From contig NTJG01000012.1 in the NCBI GenBank assembly GCA_002324875.1, forward strand, positions 1 through 64,000: DNA of 64,000 nucleotides, read 5' to 3'. Below are positions 50,624 through 59,661 of this stretch, in pieces. Within the stretch, counting starts at the first letter, position 1. Every line of letters begins with the position of its first letter. Made by a program: the position numbers and the translations under genes. The notes beneath the pieces are model-generated. The model was not told the DNA's origin and ran no database searches. It saw only the letters and a program-made list of their open reading frames with translations. This DNA is from Lysobacteraceae bacterium NML93-0793 (lineage in GTDB: Bacteria > Pseudomonadota > Gammaproteobacteria > Xanthomonadales > Xanthomonadaceae).

Positions 50624-51196
50624 TCAGTCTTCGAGGCTGCGCAGCAGCTCGGCTTCCCGGCGCCTGAGTTCGGCCTCGCGCTGGCGGGCGGCCCGCAGCT
50701 TGGCCGCCTCGCCGCTGGCGACGCCCTGCAGCACCGTTTCGGCCTGCTGACGCGCGGCGCCCTCTTCCTCGGCCGCGAGGCGCAGGCGCGCCGCCTCCTC
50801 GGCCTGGATCTGCGCCTGGATGCGCAGGCGCTCGGCCTCCTGACGCGCACGCACCGCGTCCTGCCGGCTGGCCTCGACCAGCAGCTGGCTGCGCTGACGC
50901 TCGAGTTCGGCGAGTTCACGCCGGCTGCGCTCGGTACGGGCCGCGATCTCGGCCGTCTCGACCCGCCACTGCGCGATCTGCAGGGCCGACGCACGCTGAT
51001 TGCTGCGCGCGGCGTCCAGCGACGCCAGCGCCTGACGCGCCTGCAGGCGTTCGTACGCGGCGGCGCCGGCGGTCGCCGGATCGGCGTCGATCGCTTGCAG
51101 CCGCTGTTGCAGTGCGAATGCGTCGGGGCCCGGTTCGGACTGGGCGTGGGCCGCTGGAACGATCAACAGCGTGGCGAGCAGCAAAGACAGGCGCAT
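50624..51196 (-). CDS. Secreted coiled-coil protein, unknown family
   Basis: A signal peptide (residues 1-18, cut after AHA) precedes a highly charged helical protein of 190 residues. From about 60 to the end it is almost pure coiled coil rich in Ala, Glu, Arg and Gln (ERSRRELAELERQRSQLLVE; RLRIQAQIQAEEAARLRLAA). It follows the DUF4398 lipoprotein gene by 2 bp, so both form one operon. In other proteobacteria such a partner is often fused to an OmpA-like domain, which is missing here. Periplasmic location is inferred. Confidence 0.7.
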   Translation of the reverse strand: MRLSLLLATLLIVPAAHAQSEPGPDAFALQQRLQAIDADPATAGAAAYERLQARQALASLDAARSNQRASALQIAQWRVETAEIAARTERSRRELAELERQRSQLLVEASRQDAVRARQEAERLRIQAQIQAEEAARLRLAAEEEGAARQQAETVLQGVASGEAAKLRAARQREAELRRREAELLRSLED

Positions 51197-51198
51197 GG

Positions 51199-51579
51199 TC
51201 AGTCCTCCGCCTGCAGGCGCTGCCGCAGGGTGGTGATTTCGGCGCGGCGGGCGGCGAGTTCGGACTCGGTTGCCGCCTGCAGCGAGCGGGCATGGGCGAG
51301 GTCGGCCAGAGCGCCGGCCGAGAGCGCGAGCGTGCGGGCCTCGCTTTCGCGACCGCTGCCCATTGCCGCCTGCGCCTGCTCGAGCGCACGGCGTGCCTGC
51401 ACGATGTCGGTGGGTGCGTACTGGTCGGCATCGGCGTCACCGGCGCGCGCCACCGAGAGCCGCGCGGCCGCCAGCTCCTCGGTCGGCGGCGGCATGCTGG
51501 CGCATGCGCTCAAAGTGAGCAGTGCGACCACTGTTGCGGCCTGTAGCAGCCGTCGGATGTGTGCGAAGCTTGCGTTCAT
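51199..51579 (-). CDS. DUF4398-domain lipoprotein
   Basis: The 126-residue product has a lipoprotein signal with lipobox LTLSAC near residues 22-26. A DUF4398-type helical domain follows (PTEELAAARLSVARAGDADADQYAPTDI, then ARRALEQAQAAM). It would be tethered to the outer membrane. The function is unknown. It is the first gene of a two-gene operon, divergent from pilU with a 91-bp spacer. Confidence 0.8.
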   Translation of the reverse strand: MNASFAHIRRLLQAATVVALLTLSACASMPPPTEELAAARLSVARAGDADADQYAPTDIVQARRALEQAQAAMGSGRESEARTLALSAGALADLAHARSLQAATESELAARRAEITTLRQRLQAED

Positions 51580-51670
51580 CGAGGGGATGTGTCCCGGAGC
51601 GGATCCGGGTCATTGTCGTCAGCCACACCGGGCCGCGCAACGTGATCCGGGCGATCTTGGGGATCTGTAC

Positions 51671-52783
51671 ATGGATATCGGCTACTTCCTGAAGCTGATG
51701 ACGGAAAAGAACGCGTCGGATATGTTCCTGAGCACCGGGGCGCCGGTGTACATCAAGGTCGAGGGGCGGCTGTATCCGCTGGGCAGCACCGGCCTGCCGC
51801 CGGGCATGGTCAAGAAGATCGCCTACTCGCTGATGGACGAGAACCAGATCCAGCAGTTCGAACGCGACATGGAAATGAACATGGCGTACTCGCTGCAGGA
51901 CGCCGGCCGCTTCCGCATCAACGTGTTCCGCCAGCGCGGCGAAGCCGGCATGGTGGTGCGCGCGATCCGCAGCAGCATTCCCAGCATCGAGGAGCTGCAG
52001 CTGCCGCAGGTGCTCAAGGACATCATCATGGCCCCGCGCGGCCTGGTGCTGATCGTGGGCTCCACGGGCTCGGGCAAGTCGACCACGCTGGCCTCGATGA
52101 TCGACCACCGCAACGCCAGCACCTCGGGCCACATCCTCACCATCGAGGATCCGATCGAGTACCTGCACCGGCACAAGAAGTCGCTGGTCAACCAGCGCGA
52201 GGTCGGCCTGGACACGCAGACCTTCCACAACGCGCTCAAGAACGCCATGCGCGAGGCGCCGGACGTCATCCTGATCGGCGAGATCCTCGACGCGACCACG
52301 ATGGAAGCGGCGATCGCGTTCGCCGAGACCGGCCACATCTGCCTGGCGACGCTGCACTCCAACAATGCCGACCAGACCATCGAGCGCATCCTGAACTTCT
52401 TCCCCGAGGCCGCGCACAAGAACGTGCTGATGAACCTGGCGCTGAACCTGCGCGCCGTGGTGTCGCAGCGCCTGGTCCAGGGCATGGACGGGCGCCGCCT
52501 GCCGGCGACCGAGGTGCTGCTCAACACGCCGATGATCCGCGACCTGCTGCGCCGCGGCCAGGTGCACGAGATCAAGCAGGCGATGGAGGAGTCGCTGGAA
52601 GACGGCATGGAGACCTTCGACCAGTGCCTGTTCCGCCTCTACAAGGAAGGCCGGATCGAGCGTGAGACCGCGCTGCGCGCCGCGGATTCACGCGACGGGC
52701 TGGATCTCAAGTTCCGTCTCTCCGAAGGCGGCATGGGCGCACACGACCCCTACGCCGACGTGTTCGCCGCCGGCGGTCACTGA
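51671..52783 (+). CDS. pilU: Type IV pilus retraction ATPase PilU
   Basis: PilU assists PilT in pulling back type IV pili for twitching motility. The 370-residue hexameric ATPase has Walker A GSTGSGKST (130-138), the Asp box (HILTIEDPIEYLH), Walker B (DVILIGEILDATTME) and the His box (GHICLATLHSNNADQT). The IGEILDATT wording in place of PilT's GEMRD, with the long C-terminal tail (ALRAADSRDGLDLKFRL), identifies PilU. The ATG at 51671 gives MDIGYFLKLMTEKNASDMFL. No pilT is adjacent within the window. Confidence 0.92.
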   Translation: MDIGYFLKLMTEKNASDMFLSTGAPVYIKVEGRLYPLGSTGLPPGMVKKIAYSLMDENQIQQFERDMEMNMAYSLQDAGRFRINVFRQRGEAGMVVRAIRSSIPSIEELQLPQVLKDIIMAPRGLVLIVGSTGSGKSTTLASMIDHRNASTSGHILTIEDPIEYLHRHKKSLVNQREVGLDTQTFHNALKNAMREAPDVILIGEILDATTMEAAIAFAETGHICLATLHSNNADQTIERILNFFPEAAHKNVLMNLALNLRAVVSQRLVQGMDGRRLPATEVLLNTPMIRDLLRRGQVHEIKQAMEESLEDGMETFDQCLFRLYKEGRIERETALRAADSRDGLDLKFRLSEGGMGAHDPYADVFAAGGH

Positions 52784-52812
52784 CCGCCCGGGGGCGCATC
52801 CCGGCGTCGCGC

Positions 52813-53469
52813 TCAGGCGGCGTCGGGCTGGGCTTCCGGCCGCGCGGCATCGAACGCGGGGAGCGCGAGGCACGCCGCTTCGACCGCCCGGATCCGCGGA
52901 AACGCCTCGAGGCTGATTCCGAACCGCCGCGCGTTGTAGAGCTGCGGCACCAGCGCGCAGTCGGCGATCGTCGGCGCATCGCCGACGCAGAAATCACCCC
53001 TGTGCGGCGCACGCGTCAGCAGCGCTTCGAACGCCGCCAGCCCGTCACCGATCCAGCGCTCGATCCATTGGCCGCGCTGCGCCGCGTCCAGGGACCAGGT
53101 GTGTTCCAGGAACTGCAGCACGCGCAGGTTGCCGAGCGGGTGGATGTCGCAGGCCACCAGCTGCGCGAGTGCGCGTGCCCGCTGCCGGTCCAGCGGCGTG
53201 GACGGCAGCAGTGGCGGTTGCGGCCACACCTCGTCGAGGTATTCGATGATCGCCAGCGACTGGGTCAGCACGGCGTCGCCGTGCTGCAGCGTCGGCACCA
53301 GACGCTGCGGATTGCGCGCGGCGAACGCAGGCGTGCGCTGCTGGCCGCCGTCCTGCACCAGGTGCACCGGCACGCTCTCGAACGCGAGGCCCTTGAGGTG
53401 CAGCGCGATGCGCACCCGGTAGGCCGCGCTGGACCGCCAATAGGTGTGCAGCACCAGCGCGTCGGCCAT
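52813..53469 (-). CDS. maiA: Maleylacetoacetate isomerase (zeta-class GST)
   Basis: MaiA isomerises maleylacetoacetate to fumarylacetoacetate in tyrosine/phenylalanine breakdown, using glutathione. The 218-residue protein has the zeta-class active-site motif SSAAYRVRIALHLKG, where the second Ser is catalytic. The glutathione-binding LTQSLAIIEYLDE and the C-terminal FCVGDAPTIADCALVPQLYNARRF complete the fold. It follows the fumarylacetoacetase-family gene by 5 bp, and the pair catalyses consecutive steps. Confidence 0.9.
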   Translation of the reverse strand: MADALVLHTYWRSSAAYRVRIALHLKGLAFESVPVHLVQDGGQQRTPAFAARNPQRLVPTLQHGDAVLTQSLAIIEYLDEVWPQPPLLPSTPLDRQRARALAQLVACDIHPLGNLRVLQFLEHTWSLDAAQRGQWIERWIGDGLAAFEALLTRAPHRGDFCVGDAPTIADCALVPQLYNARRFGISLEAFPRIRAVEAACLALPAFDAARPEAQPDAA

Positions 53470-53474
53470 CGGAC

Positions 53475-54467
53475 TTACTCCGGCCGCGCCTGGCGCTCGA
53501 TCACCTGCTCGATCGCGCCGAAGATGCTGCGGCCCTCGGCATCGAACATCTCGATGCGCACGGTATCGCCGAACGCCATGAACGGTGTCTTCGGCGCGCC
53601 GTGTTCCAACGCCTCGACGGTGCGGCGCTCGGCGAAGCACGAGGCACCCTTGCCGGTGTCCTCGTTGGCGATGGTGCCCGAGCCGACGATGGTGCCCGCG
53701 CTCAGCGGACGCGTCTTGGCCGCGTGCGCGACCAGCTGGGCGAAATCGAACTGCATGTCGACGCCGGCCTCGGGCGCGCCGAACCATTCGCCGTTGACGT
53801 GGGTCAGCAGCGGCAGATGCAGCTTGTTGTCGCGCCATGCGTCGCCGAGTTCGTCCGGGGTCACGAACACCGGGCTCAGCGCGGAACGCGGCTTGGACTG
53901 CAGGAAGCCGAAGCCCTTGGCGAGCTCGCCGGGAATCAGATTGCGCAGGGACACGTCGTTGACCAGACCGACGAGCTGGATGTGCCCGGCCGCCTGCTCC
54001 GGCGTGACCGCCATCGGCACGTCGTCGGTGATCACGACGATTTCGGCCTCGAGATCGATGCCGTAGTCCTCGCTGACCACCTTGACGGTGTCGCGCGGCC
54101 CGAAGAAGCCCGCGCTCGTGGCCTGGTACATCAGCGGATCGGTGTAGAAGCTCTCGGGCACCTCGGCGCCCCGCGCGCGGCGCACGCGAGCGACGTGCGG
54201 CAGATACGCGCTGCCGTCGACGAACTCGTAGGCGCGCGGCAGCGGCGCTGCCAGCTTGCTGACGTCGAGATCGAACACGCCGTCGGCATCGCCGGCATCG
54301 AGCGATTCGGCGAGGGCGTTGAGGCGCGGCGCGGCGTTCGACCAGTCGTCGAGCGCCTGCTGCAGCGTGGCGGCGATGCCGGTGGCGCGCACCGCGCGCG
54401 TGAGGTCGCGCGAGACGACGATCAGGCTGCCGTCGCGACCGCCTTCTTTCAGGGAACCCAGCTTCAT
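53475..54467 (-). CDS. Fumarylacetoacetate hydrolase family protein
   Basis: The 330-residue product belongs to the FAH family and probably cleaves fumarylacetoacetate to fumarate and acetoacetate. Metal-binding acidic residues are visible in GIDLEAEIVVIT, and QLVGLVNDVSLRNLIPGELAKG and GTIVGSGTIANEDTGKG are FAH signatures. The ATG at 54467 gives MKLGSLKEGGRDGSLIVV. A TTG two codons upstream is less likely. Acetoacetate so made could feed the scoAB enzyme encoded at 17.4-18.8 kb. TACAAT upstream looks like a -10 box. Confidence 0.88.
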   Translation of the reverse strand: MKLGSLKEGGRDGSLIVVSRDLTRAVRATGIAATLQQALDDWSNAAPRLNALAESLDAGDADGVFDLDVSKLAAPLPRAYEFVDGSAYLPHVARVRRARGAEVPESFYTDPLMYQATSAGFFGPRDTVKVVSEDYGIDLEAEIVVITDDVPMAVTPEQAAGHIQLVGLVNDVSLRNLIPGELAKGFGFLQSKPRSALSPVFVTPDELGDAWRDNKLHLPLLTHVNGEWFGAPEAGVDMQFDFAQLVAHAAKTRPLSAGTIVGSGTIANEDTGKGASCFAERRTVEALEHGAPKTPFMAFGDTVRIEMFDAEGRSIFGAIEQVIERQARPE

Positions 54468-54547
54468 CGGCAACTCCGTTGGCGTCTGCTATTTCGTTGC
54501 GATTGTAACCAACGCACCGCACGCGGGCATCCACATCCGTACGGGGC

Positions 54548-55282
54548 TCAATCCTCGCCCTGGAACGCGCCGCTGCGATATGTCAACACCAGCGTGTCGC
54601 GATGCCCGGCCGTCTCCTCGGGCTGGATCGGCGTGGATTCGTGGATCACACGCGCATCGTCGAGCAGCAGCGCCGACCAGGGCTCGGTCAGCGTGAAACG
54701 CTGGCCGCGCGGGCCATCCATCTCGAACACACGGGTTTCGCCGCCCTTGATGCCGTGGCGGCCCACCAGCAGCACGGCGACGAAATCCACGCCGTCGCGA
54801 TGTGCGCCTTCGGGCGTCGGCCGCCCGATGCCGTCCGTGGTGTCGATCCGGAACTGGTGCGCTTCGATGTGCCAGGGCATGCGCGCATGCACCTGTGCGA
54901 ACAACGCACCGAATCCGGTCAGCACACGCGGCCATGCCGCACTGCCGGTCACCGCGGCATCGATCGGCTCGAACCAGCGGTGCATGCCGCCGTGCAGCGC
55001 GTTGTAATCCTCGGACTGCCAATGCGCGCGGCGCGGCGCGGCCTCCAGGGTGTCACCGTTCTGCACGAAGCAGGCGTGGCGACGGCGCCGATACCGGCCG
55101 CCGTCCTTCAGATATCCGTCTTCGGGCAACGCGTCCCAGCTGCCGCGCAGCGCGTCGAGCGCATCGATCGATACACCGCAAACGGCCGCGACATCACGCG
55201 CGGCGAGCACGGCGTAGCCGTTTGCGCGCAGGTCCGGCACCAGTGCCGCGGCGGAAGAATATGGTGGGGAATAGGCGTTCAT
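54548..55282 (-). CDS. 2-oxoglutarate/Fe(II) dioxygenase of the amino-acid hydroxylase type
   Basis: The 244-residue protein matches the 2OG-Fe dioxygenase family that includes L-isoleucine and other free amino-acid hydroxylases. The iron triad is visible as H and D of EGAHRDGVDF and the distal H of RVIHESTPI. The 2-oxoglutarate arginine lies in HRDTLVLTYRSG. RRRRHACFVQNGD in the N-terminal half is also typical. The substrate is unknown. It lies 80 bp upstream of the fumarylacetoacetase-family gene on the same strand but probably has its own promoter. Confidence 0.82.
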   Translation of the reverse strand: MNAYSPPYSSAAALVPDLRANGYAVLAARDVAAVCGVSIDALDALRGSWDALPEDGYLKDGGRYRRRRHACFVQNGDTLEAAPRRAHWQSEDYNALHGGMHRWFEPIDAAVTGSAAWPRVLTGFGALFAQVHARMPWHIEAHQFRIDTTDGIGRPTPEGAHRDGVDFVAVLLVGRHGIKGGETRVFEMDGPRGQRFTLTEPWSALLLDDARVIHESTPIQPEETAGHRDTLVLTYRSGAFQGED

Positions 55283-55360
55283 CGATGCATTCTAGAGCCC
55301 GCCGTGCGCGCTGGCTGCGGCCTTCGAAGCACCGTCAACGAGCGGCAATCCCCGGACACG

Positions 55361-55383
55361 AAAAAGCCCGCCTGACGGCGGGC
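55361..55383 (-). terminator. Rho-independent terminator after tRNA-Gln
   Basis: Read on the minus strand, GCCCGCC and GGCGGGC form a seven-bp stem with a four-base loop followed by five T residues. It ends 13 bp after the tRNA 3' end. Confidence 0.9.
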
Positions 55384-55396
55384 TTCTCGGTGTAGA

Positions 55397-55472
55397 TGGC
55401 AGCCCCGGAAGGATTCGAACCTCCGAATGCCTGAGTCAGAGTCAGGTGCCTTACCGCTTGGCGACGGGGCTA
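55397..55472 (-). tRNA. tRNA-Gln (anticodon CTG)
   Basis: The 76-nt minus-strand sequence folds as a cloverleaf. The D-arm GTCGCCAAGCGGTAAGGC is typical of tRNA-Gln. The anticodon stem CCTGA/TCAGG encloses CTCTGAC with anticodon CTG, and the T-arm contains GGTTCGAATCC. CCA is encoded at the 3' end. The first pair of the acceptor stem is weak (T-G), as in other glutamine tRNAs. A terminator follows. Confidence 0.93.
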
Positions 55473-55525
55473 TGGTGCGTATTCTAACGCCGAAACCGCG
55501 AGTTTCCGCAAGCCTCGGCGTCAGT

Positions 55526-55550
55526 GATGCCATGCGCAGCGCATGGCATC
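55526..55550 (-). terminator. Strong hairpin after rpsI, no T-run
   Basis: GATGCCATGCGC and GCGCATGGCATC form a 12-bp stem around a single central base, 11 bp past the rpsI stop codon. With no T tract it is more likely an RNA-end stabiliser or processing site than an intrinsic terminator. The tRNA gene follows on the same strand. Confidence 0.45.
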
Positions 55551-55561
55551 GGGAAGCGCGA

Positions 55562-55954
55562 TTAGCGCTTCGAGAACTGCGTGGCGCGACGTGCCTTGTG
55601 CAGGCCGACCTTCTTGCGCTCGACTTCGCGGGCGTCACGGGTCATGAAGCCTGCCTTGCGCAGCTCGGTCTTCAGGGTTTCGTCGTACTCGACCAGCGCG
55701 CGGGCGATGCCCAGACGGATCGCACCGGCCTGGCCGGTGGTGCCGCCGCCAGTGGCGGTGACGATGACGTCGAAGGTCTCGGTGTTCTGGGTGAGCTCGA
55801 GCGGCTGGCGCACGATCATGCGTGCGGTCTCGCGGCCGAAGAACTCGTCCAGCGGACGGTCGTTGACGGTGATCTTGCCGCTGCCCTTGCGCAGGAACAC
55901 GCGGGCGACGGAGGACTTGCGACGGCCGGTGCCGTAATTCTGGGTGATTGCCAT
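55562..55954 (-). CDS. rpsI: 30S ribosomal protein S9
   Basis: The 130-residue protein is a complete S9 with [20 protein letters not shown] at the N-terminus, [19 protein letters not shown] in the middle and the basic tail [11 protein letters not shown] that reaches the ribosomal P site. It follows rplM by 3 bp, the conserved order of this operon. Confidence 0.97.
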   Translation of the reverse strand: MAITQNYGTGRRKSSVARVFLRKGSGKITVNDRPLDEFFGRETARMIVRQPLELTQNTETFDVIVTATGGGTTGQAGAIRLGIARALVEYDETLKTELRKAGFMTRDAREVERKKVGLHKARRATQFSKR

Positions 55955-55957
55955 GAC

Positions 55958-56386
55958 TTAGAGTTCCAGGGGCTGCGGCTGCTGGGCGGCGTGCGGGTGC
56001 TCGGCACCCTTGTAGACCTTGAGCTTGCGGTACATGGCGCGGCCGAGCGTGTTCTTCGGCAGCATGCCCTTGACGGCGATCTCGATCACGCGCTCCGGAT
56101 GGCGCTCCAGCGCCTGGCCGAGGCTCTCGGTCTTGAGGTTGCCGATGTAGCCCGTGAAACGGTGATAGAGCTTGTCGGTCAGCTTCTTGCCGGTCACGGC
56201 GATCTTCTCGGCGTTGACCACAATGATGTAGTCGCCGGTGTCGACGTGCGGGGTGTAGACGGGCTTGTGCTTGCCGCGCAGACGGTGGGCGATTTCCGCG
56301 CTCAGGCGGCCCAGGGTCTTGCCGGTAGCATCGACGAGGTACCAGTCGCGCTGGACGGTCTCGTTCTTGGCAACAAAGGTCTTCAT
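55958..56386 (-). CDS. rplM: 50S ribosomal protein L13
   Basis: The 142-residue L13 has standard length and the motifs [19 protein letters not shown], then [19 protein letters not shown], and [20 protein letters not shown]. The ATG at 56386 gives [15 protein letters not shown], the usual start. It leads the rplM-rpsI operon. A promoter-like sequence lies about 92 bp upstream. Confidence 0.97.
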   Translation of the reverse strand: MKTFVAKNETVQRDWYLVDATGKTLGRLSAEIAHRLRGKHKPVYTPHVDTGDYIIVVNAEKIAVTGKKLTDKLYHRFTGYIGNLKTESLGQALERHPERVIEIAVKGMLPKNTLGRAMYRKLKVYKGAEHPHAAQQPQPLEL

Positions 56387-56477
56387 GGGAATACTCGATG
56401 GGTGACTGGTCGGGCTGATTGCGCCGTTGCCGGCGGAACTTCGCCTCGCGTTGTAGAGCGTGCAGCACAGAAGCGGA

Positions 56478-56506
56478 ATCATAGCCGGCAGACCGGTCCG
56501 GCGCAA
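56478..56506 (-). promoter_or_regulatory. Candidate promoter of rplM-rpsI
   Basis: On the minus strand TTGCGC (56506-56501) and TATGAT (56483-56478) are separated by exactly 17 bp. The -10 matches consensus at five positions, the -35 at three. Confidence 0.45.
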
Positions 56507-56606
56507 GCCGGCCGGCGGCGAGACCGGCGGTGCTGGCGCGTACACGGGCCAGCGCCGAGAATGATACGCCACGCGGCACCCGCCCGAACCGCAGGATTCC
56601 GAGCCG

Positions 56607-57254
56607 ATGGCCCTTCTCCGCTCCCGCAACAGTCCGCTCGACCAGATGCTGATCGAGACCCAGCGCGCGCTCGACACCGTGTTCGGCAACCCGCCCGCCG
56701 CACGCCCCAATCCGGCAGCCAACACGCCGGACGTGATCCTGGACGACGCCGAGCGTCGCCACGCTGCCGGCCTGATGCGCATCAATCATGTCGGCGAGGT
56801 CTGCGCCCAGGGCCTGTATTTCGGCCAGGCCGCTGTCGCGCGCGAGGACGCCACCCGCGCCCACCTGCTCGAGGCTGCGCAAGAGGAAACCGATCACCTG
56901 GCCTGGTGCGCCGAGCGCCTGCAGGAGCTCGACAGCCGGCCCAGCGTGTTCAACCCGCTGTGGTACGGCGGCAGCTACGCGCTCGGCGTGCTGGCCGGGC
57001 TGCGCGGCGACGGCTGGAATCTCGGCTTCGTGGTCGAGACCGAACGCCAGGTCGAGGCGCATCTGGACGAACACCTCGACACCCTGCCCCCCGCCGACCA
57101 GCGCAGCCGCGACATCCTGCAGCAGATGAAGGAAGACGAGGCCCGCCACGCCGACCACGCCGAACAGGCCGGCGCGCGCGTCCTGCCCTGGCCCATTCCG
57201 TCGCTGATGGCGGCCGCGTCGAACGTGATGAAGACGGTGGCGTACAGGCTGTAG
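56607..57254 (+). CDS. coq7: Demethoxyubiquinone hydroxylase Coq7
   Basis: Coq7 is the diiron monooxygenase that hydroxylates demethoxyubiquinone in the next-to-last part of ubiquinone synthesis. The 215-residue product shows the iron-ligand helices: [48 protein letters not shown] and [12 protein letters not shown], each with the expected Glu or E-x-x-H. Length matches the bacterial family. It is divergent from rplM and followed by a heptad repeat and a bidirectional terminator. Confidence 0.94.
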   Translation: MALLRSRNSPLDQMLIETQRALDTVFGNPPAARPNPAANTPDVILDDAERRHAAGLMRINHVGEVCAQGLYFGQAAVAREDATRAHLLEAAQEETDHLAWCAERLQELDSRPSVFNPLWYGGSYALGVLAGLRGDGWNLGFVVETERQVEAHLDEHLDTLPPADQRSRDILQQMKEDEARHADHAEQAGARVLPWPIPSLMAAASNVMKTVAYRL

Positions 57255-57263
57255 GGGAGGACC

Positions 57264-57291
57264 GGGATTCGGGATTCGGGATTCGGGATTC
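57264..57291. repeat. GGGATTC heptad array, four perfect copies
   Basis: Four exact tandem copies of GGGATTC follow coq7. Past the terminator, 57394-57409 carries the complement of GGTGATTGGTGATTCG, the second component seen at 12094-12123. Confidence 0.85.
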
Positions 57292-57337
57292 GAAGAAGCA
57301 TCCACCTGTCGCCAGCGCGGAACCGCCTCCACCCCCA

Positions 57338-57376
57338 AACGAAAACGGCCCCGCATCGCGCGGGGCCGTTTTCGTT
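57338..57376. terminator. Bidirectional terminator between coq7 and speD
   Basis: A 16-bp perfect stem (AACGAAAACGGCCCCG and its complement) with a seven-base loop has A-runs on one flank and T-runs on the other. It can therefore end both convergent transcripts. Confidence 0.9.
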
Positions 57377-57417
57377 GCATGACCCGCGCTTGCGAATCAC
57401 CAATCACCGCTCCCCGG

Positions 57418-58209
57418 TCAGTCGACCAGATTGCGCCCGTGATACAGCTCCTCGATCTCGCGCTTGAGCCGGGCCTCGATCTTCATGCGCTCCTTGAACG
57501 AGAGGTTGCGCGCCTTCTCCTCGAACAGGTACTGGTCGAGGTCGAACTCCTTGAGATGCATCTTCGTATGGAAGATGTTCTCCTGGTAGACGTTCACATC
57601 GAGCGCGTCGTAGCGCGCCTTGATGTTCTTGGCCAGGTAGTCCTGGATCGAGTTGATCTTGTGGTCGATGTAGTGCTTCTTGCCCTTCACGTCACGGGTG
57701 AAGCCGCGCACGCGGTAGTCCATGACCACGATGTCGGACTCGAGGCTCTCGATCAGGTAGTTCAGCGCCTTCAGCGGCGAGATCACGCCGCAGGTGGCCA
57801 CGTCGATGTCGGCGCGGAAGGTCGCGATGCCGTTGTCCGGATGGGTTTCCGGATACGTGTGCACGGTGATGTGCGACTTGTCGAGGTGCGCGACCACCGC
57901 ATCGGAAATCACGCCCTTGGCCTGCGCCTTGTCGATCACCGGCTCTTCGGAGATGAGGATGGTGACCGACGCGCCCTGCGGCTCGTAGTCCTGGCGCGCG
58001 ACGTTGAGGATGTTGGCGCCGATGATCTCGGCCACGTCGGTGAGGATCTGCGTCAGCCGGTCGGCGTTGTAGACCTCGTCGATGTAGGCGATGTAACGCT
58101 GACGCTCGTCTTCGGACGCCGCATAGCAGACATCGTAGATGTTGAACGACAGGGCCTTGGTCAGGTTGTTGAAACCCTGGAGCTTCAGGCGCGGGAGCGG
58201 TTTGACCAC
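57418..58209 (-). CDS. speD: S-adenosylmethionine decarboxylase proenzyme
   Basis: SpeD makes decarboxylated SAM for spermidine synthesis and self-cleaves to form its pyruvoyl cofactor. The 263-residue protein matches E. coli SpeD in length (264). The cleavage serine is S112 in [17 protein letters not shown], the same number as in E. coli. The GTG at 58209 ([15 protein letters not shown]) is the start used by xanthomonad homologues. It is divergent from clp with a 136-bp spacer. Confidence 0.95.
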   Translation of the reverse strand: MVKPLPRLKLQGFNNLTKALSFNIYDVCYAASEDERQRYIAYIDEVYNADRLTQILTDVAEIIGANILNVARQDYEPQGASVTILISEEPVIDKAQAKGVISDAVVAHLDKSHITVHTYPETHPDNGIATFRADIDVATCGVISPLKALNYLIESLESDIVVMDYRVRGFTRDVKGKKHYIDHKINSIQDYLAKNIKARYDALDVNVYQENIFHTKMHLKEFDLDQYLFEEKARNLSFKERMKIEARLKREIEELYHGRNLVD

Positions 58210-58345
58210 AGCGGTCGACCCTCGGGGGTTGGGCAAACCGGGATTATGCGGCAAAGCGGCCGTCGCTCGCGACCTTGCCGCCGTCACGGTTTGCCCCCGC
58301 GGCGCGGACGGCCTACTCTTCGGCATTCCCTGTTCCGATGGCCCC

Positions 58346-59035
58346 ATGATCCAGACGCCCGTGGCCCTGATCAGCTCTCCTGCACGATCGCCGCATCCGA
58401 TGGCTCCATCGGCTGCCGCCATCGAACGCTTTCTCGCGCATTGCCATCGCCGCCGCTACCCGCCGCGCAGCGAGGTCTTCCGCCCCGGCGATCCGGCCGG
58501 CACGCTGTATTTCGTGGTCAGCGGCTCGGTCAGCATCATCACCGAGGAAGACGACGGCCGCGAACTGATCCTCGGCTATTTCGGGCCGGGCGAGATGGTG
58601 GGCGAGATGGGACTGTTCATCGAATCCGACGTGCGCGAGGTGATCCTGCGCACGCGCACCCAGTGCGAGCTGGCCGAGATCAGCTACGAGCGTCTCTACC
58701 AGTTGTTCGAAGGCACGCTGGCCAACGATGCGACCTCGATCATGTACGCGATCGGCGCGCAGCTCTCGCGCCGCCTGCTCGACACCAGCCGCAAGGCCGG
58801 ACGCCTGGCCTTTCTCGACGTCACCGACCGCATCATCCGCACGCTGCACGACCTCACCCGCGAGCCCGAGGCGATGAGCCACCCGCAGGGCACCCAGCTG
58901 CGCATCTCGCGCCAGGAGCTCGCGCGCCTCGTGGGCTGTTCGCGCGAGATGGCCGGCCGCGTGCTGAAGAAACTGCAGGCCGACGGCAAGCTGACCGCGC
59001 GCGGCAAGACCGTCGTGCTGTTCGGCACACGCTGA
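58346..59035 (+). CDS. clp: Clp, CRP-like c-di-GMP-responsive global regulator
   Basis: Clp of Xanthomonas is a CRP/FNR-family activator of exopolysaccharide, enzyme and virulence genes whose DNA binding is blocked by c-di-GMP. The 229-residue product has the cyclic-nucleotide fold ([39 protein letters not shown]) and a C-terminal helix-turn-helix ([20 protein letters not shown]). E98 corresponds to the residue (E99) reported to matter for c-di-GMP response. The ATG at 58346 gives the family length. A second ATG 18 codons later is possible. Confidence 0.93.
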   Translation: MIQTPVALISSPARSPHPMAPSAAAIERFLAHCHRRRYPPRSEVFRPGDPAGTLYFVVSGSVSIITEEDDGRELILGYFGPGEMVGEMGLFIESDVREVILRTRTQCELAEISYERLYQLFEGTLANDATSIMYAIGAQLSRRLLDTSRKAGRLAFLDVTDRIIRTLHDLTREPEAMSHPQGTQLRISRQELARLVGCSREMAGRVLKKLQADGKLTARGKTVVLFGTR

Positions 59036-59048
59036 ACCCGGCGTGGTC

Positions 59049-59522
59049 ATGAAGCCCGGCCACTTCGCACCGCGCGGGGATCTTCCGGACGCGGATCTGC
59101 GCAGCGCGTCGGTCATCGATGCCGACGACGTGGCCGCCCTGCTGTCGGAGCTGGGCTATCCCTGCAGCGTGGCGGATGCGCGCGAGCGTATCCGCGCCAT
59201 CACCGCGAACGACCGCCAGGCACTGGTGCTCGCGCGCAGCGGCGGCCGCGTCTGCGGGCTGATCGCGCTGGATTTCATGTACTACCTGCCACTGGGCACG
59301 ACGACCTGCCGCATCACCGCCCTGGTGGTGACGAGCACCGCCCAGGGCCACGGCCTGGGCCGCCAGCTGCTCAAGGAAGCCGAGCGCCGTGCGCGGTTCG
59401 GCGGCGCTGCGCGGCTGGAGCTCTCCAGCGGTTCGCAGCGGGCCGACGCCCATGCGTTCTATCGGGCCTGCGGGTTCTCCGACGGCACGCTGCGCTTCAT
59501 CAAGCGCCTCGGCGACGCCTGA
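59049..59522 (+). CDS. GNAT-family N-acetyltransferase
   Basis: The 157-residue protein has a single GNAT domain with the acetyl-CoA loop QGHGLGRQLL near 105-115 and a typical end (HAFYRACGFSDGTLRFIKRL). ALLSELGYPCSVADARERI near the N-terminus resembles small GNATs acting on amines or amino acids. The substrate is unknown. A GTG two codons upstream (59043) is an alternative start. It begins 13 bp after clp, so read-through from clp is likely. Confidence 0.85.
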   Translation: MKPGHFAPRGDLPDADLRSASVIDADDVAALLSELGYPCSVADARERIRAITANDRQALVLARSGGRVCGLIALDFMYYLPLGTTTCRITALVVTSTAQGHGLGRQLLKEAERRARFGGAARLELSSGSQRADAHAFYRACGFSDGTLRFIKRLGDA

Positions 59523-59661
59523 GCCTGGCGCGGGCCGCGCGGCCTGTCCCTGCCGGTCGTTCCGACACCCTGACGCCGCCCCGCCGCCCTCGATCATCCC
59601 GTGCCCGCGGCGCGCCGACGGATAGCGCTACGCTTCACCCGCATTCCCCAGGCGCATTGCG

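Noticed and set aside
57264..57291. CRISPR array
   Set aside because: The repeats are seven bases long and directly tandem, with no spacers and no cas genes in the window.
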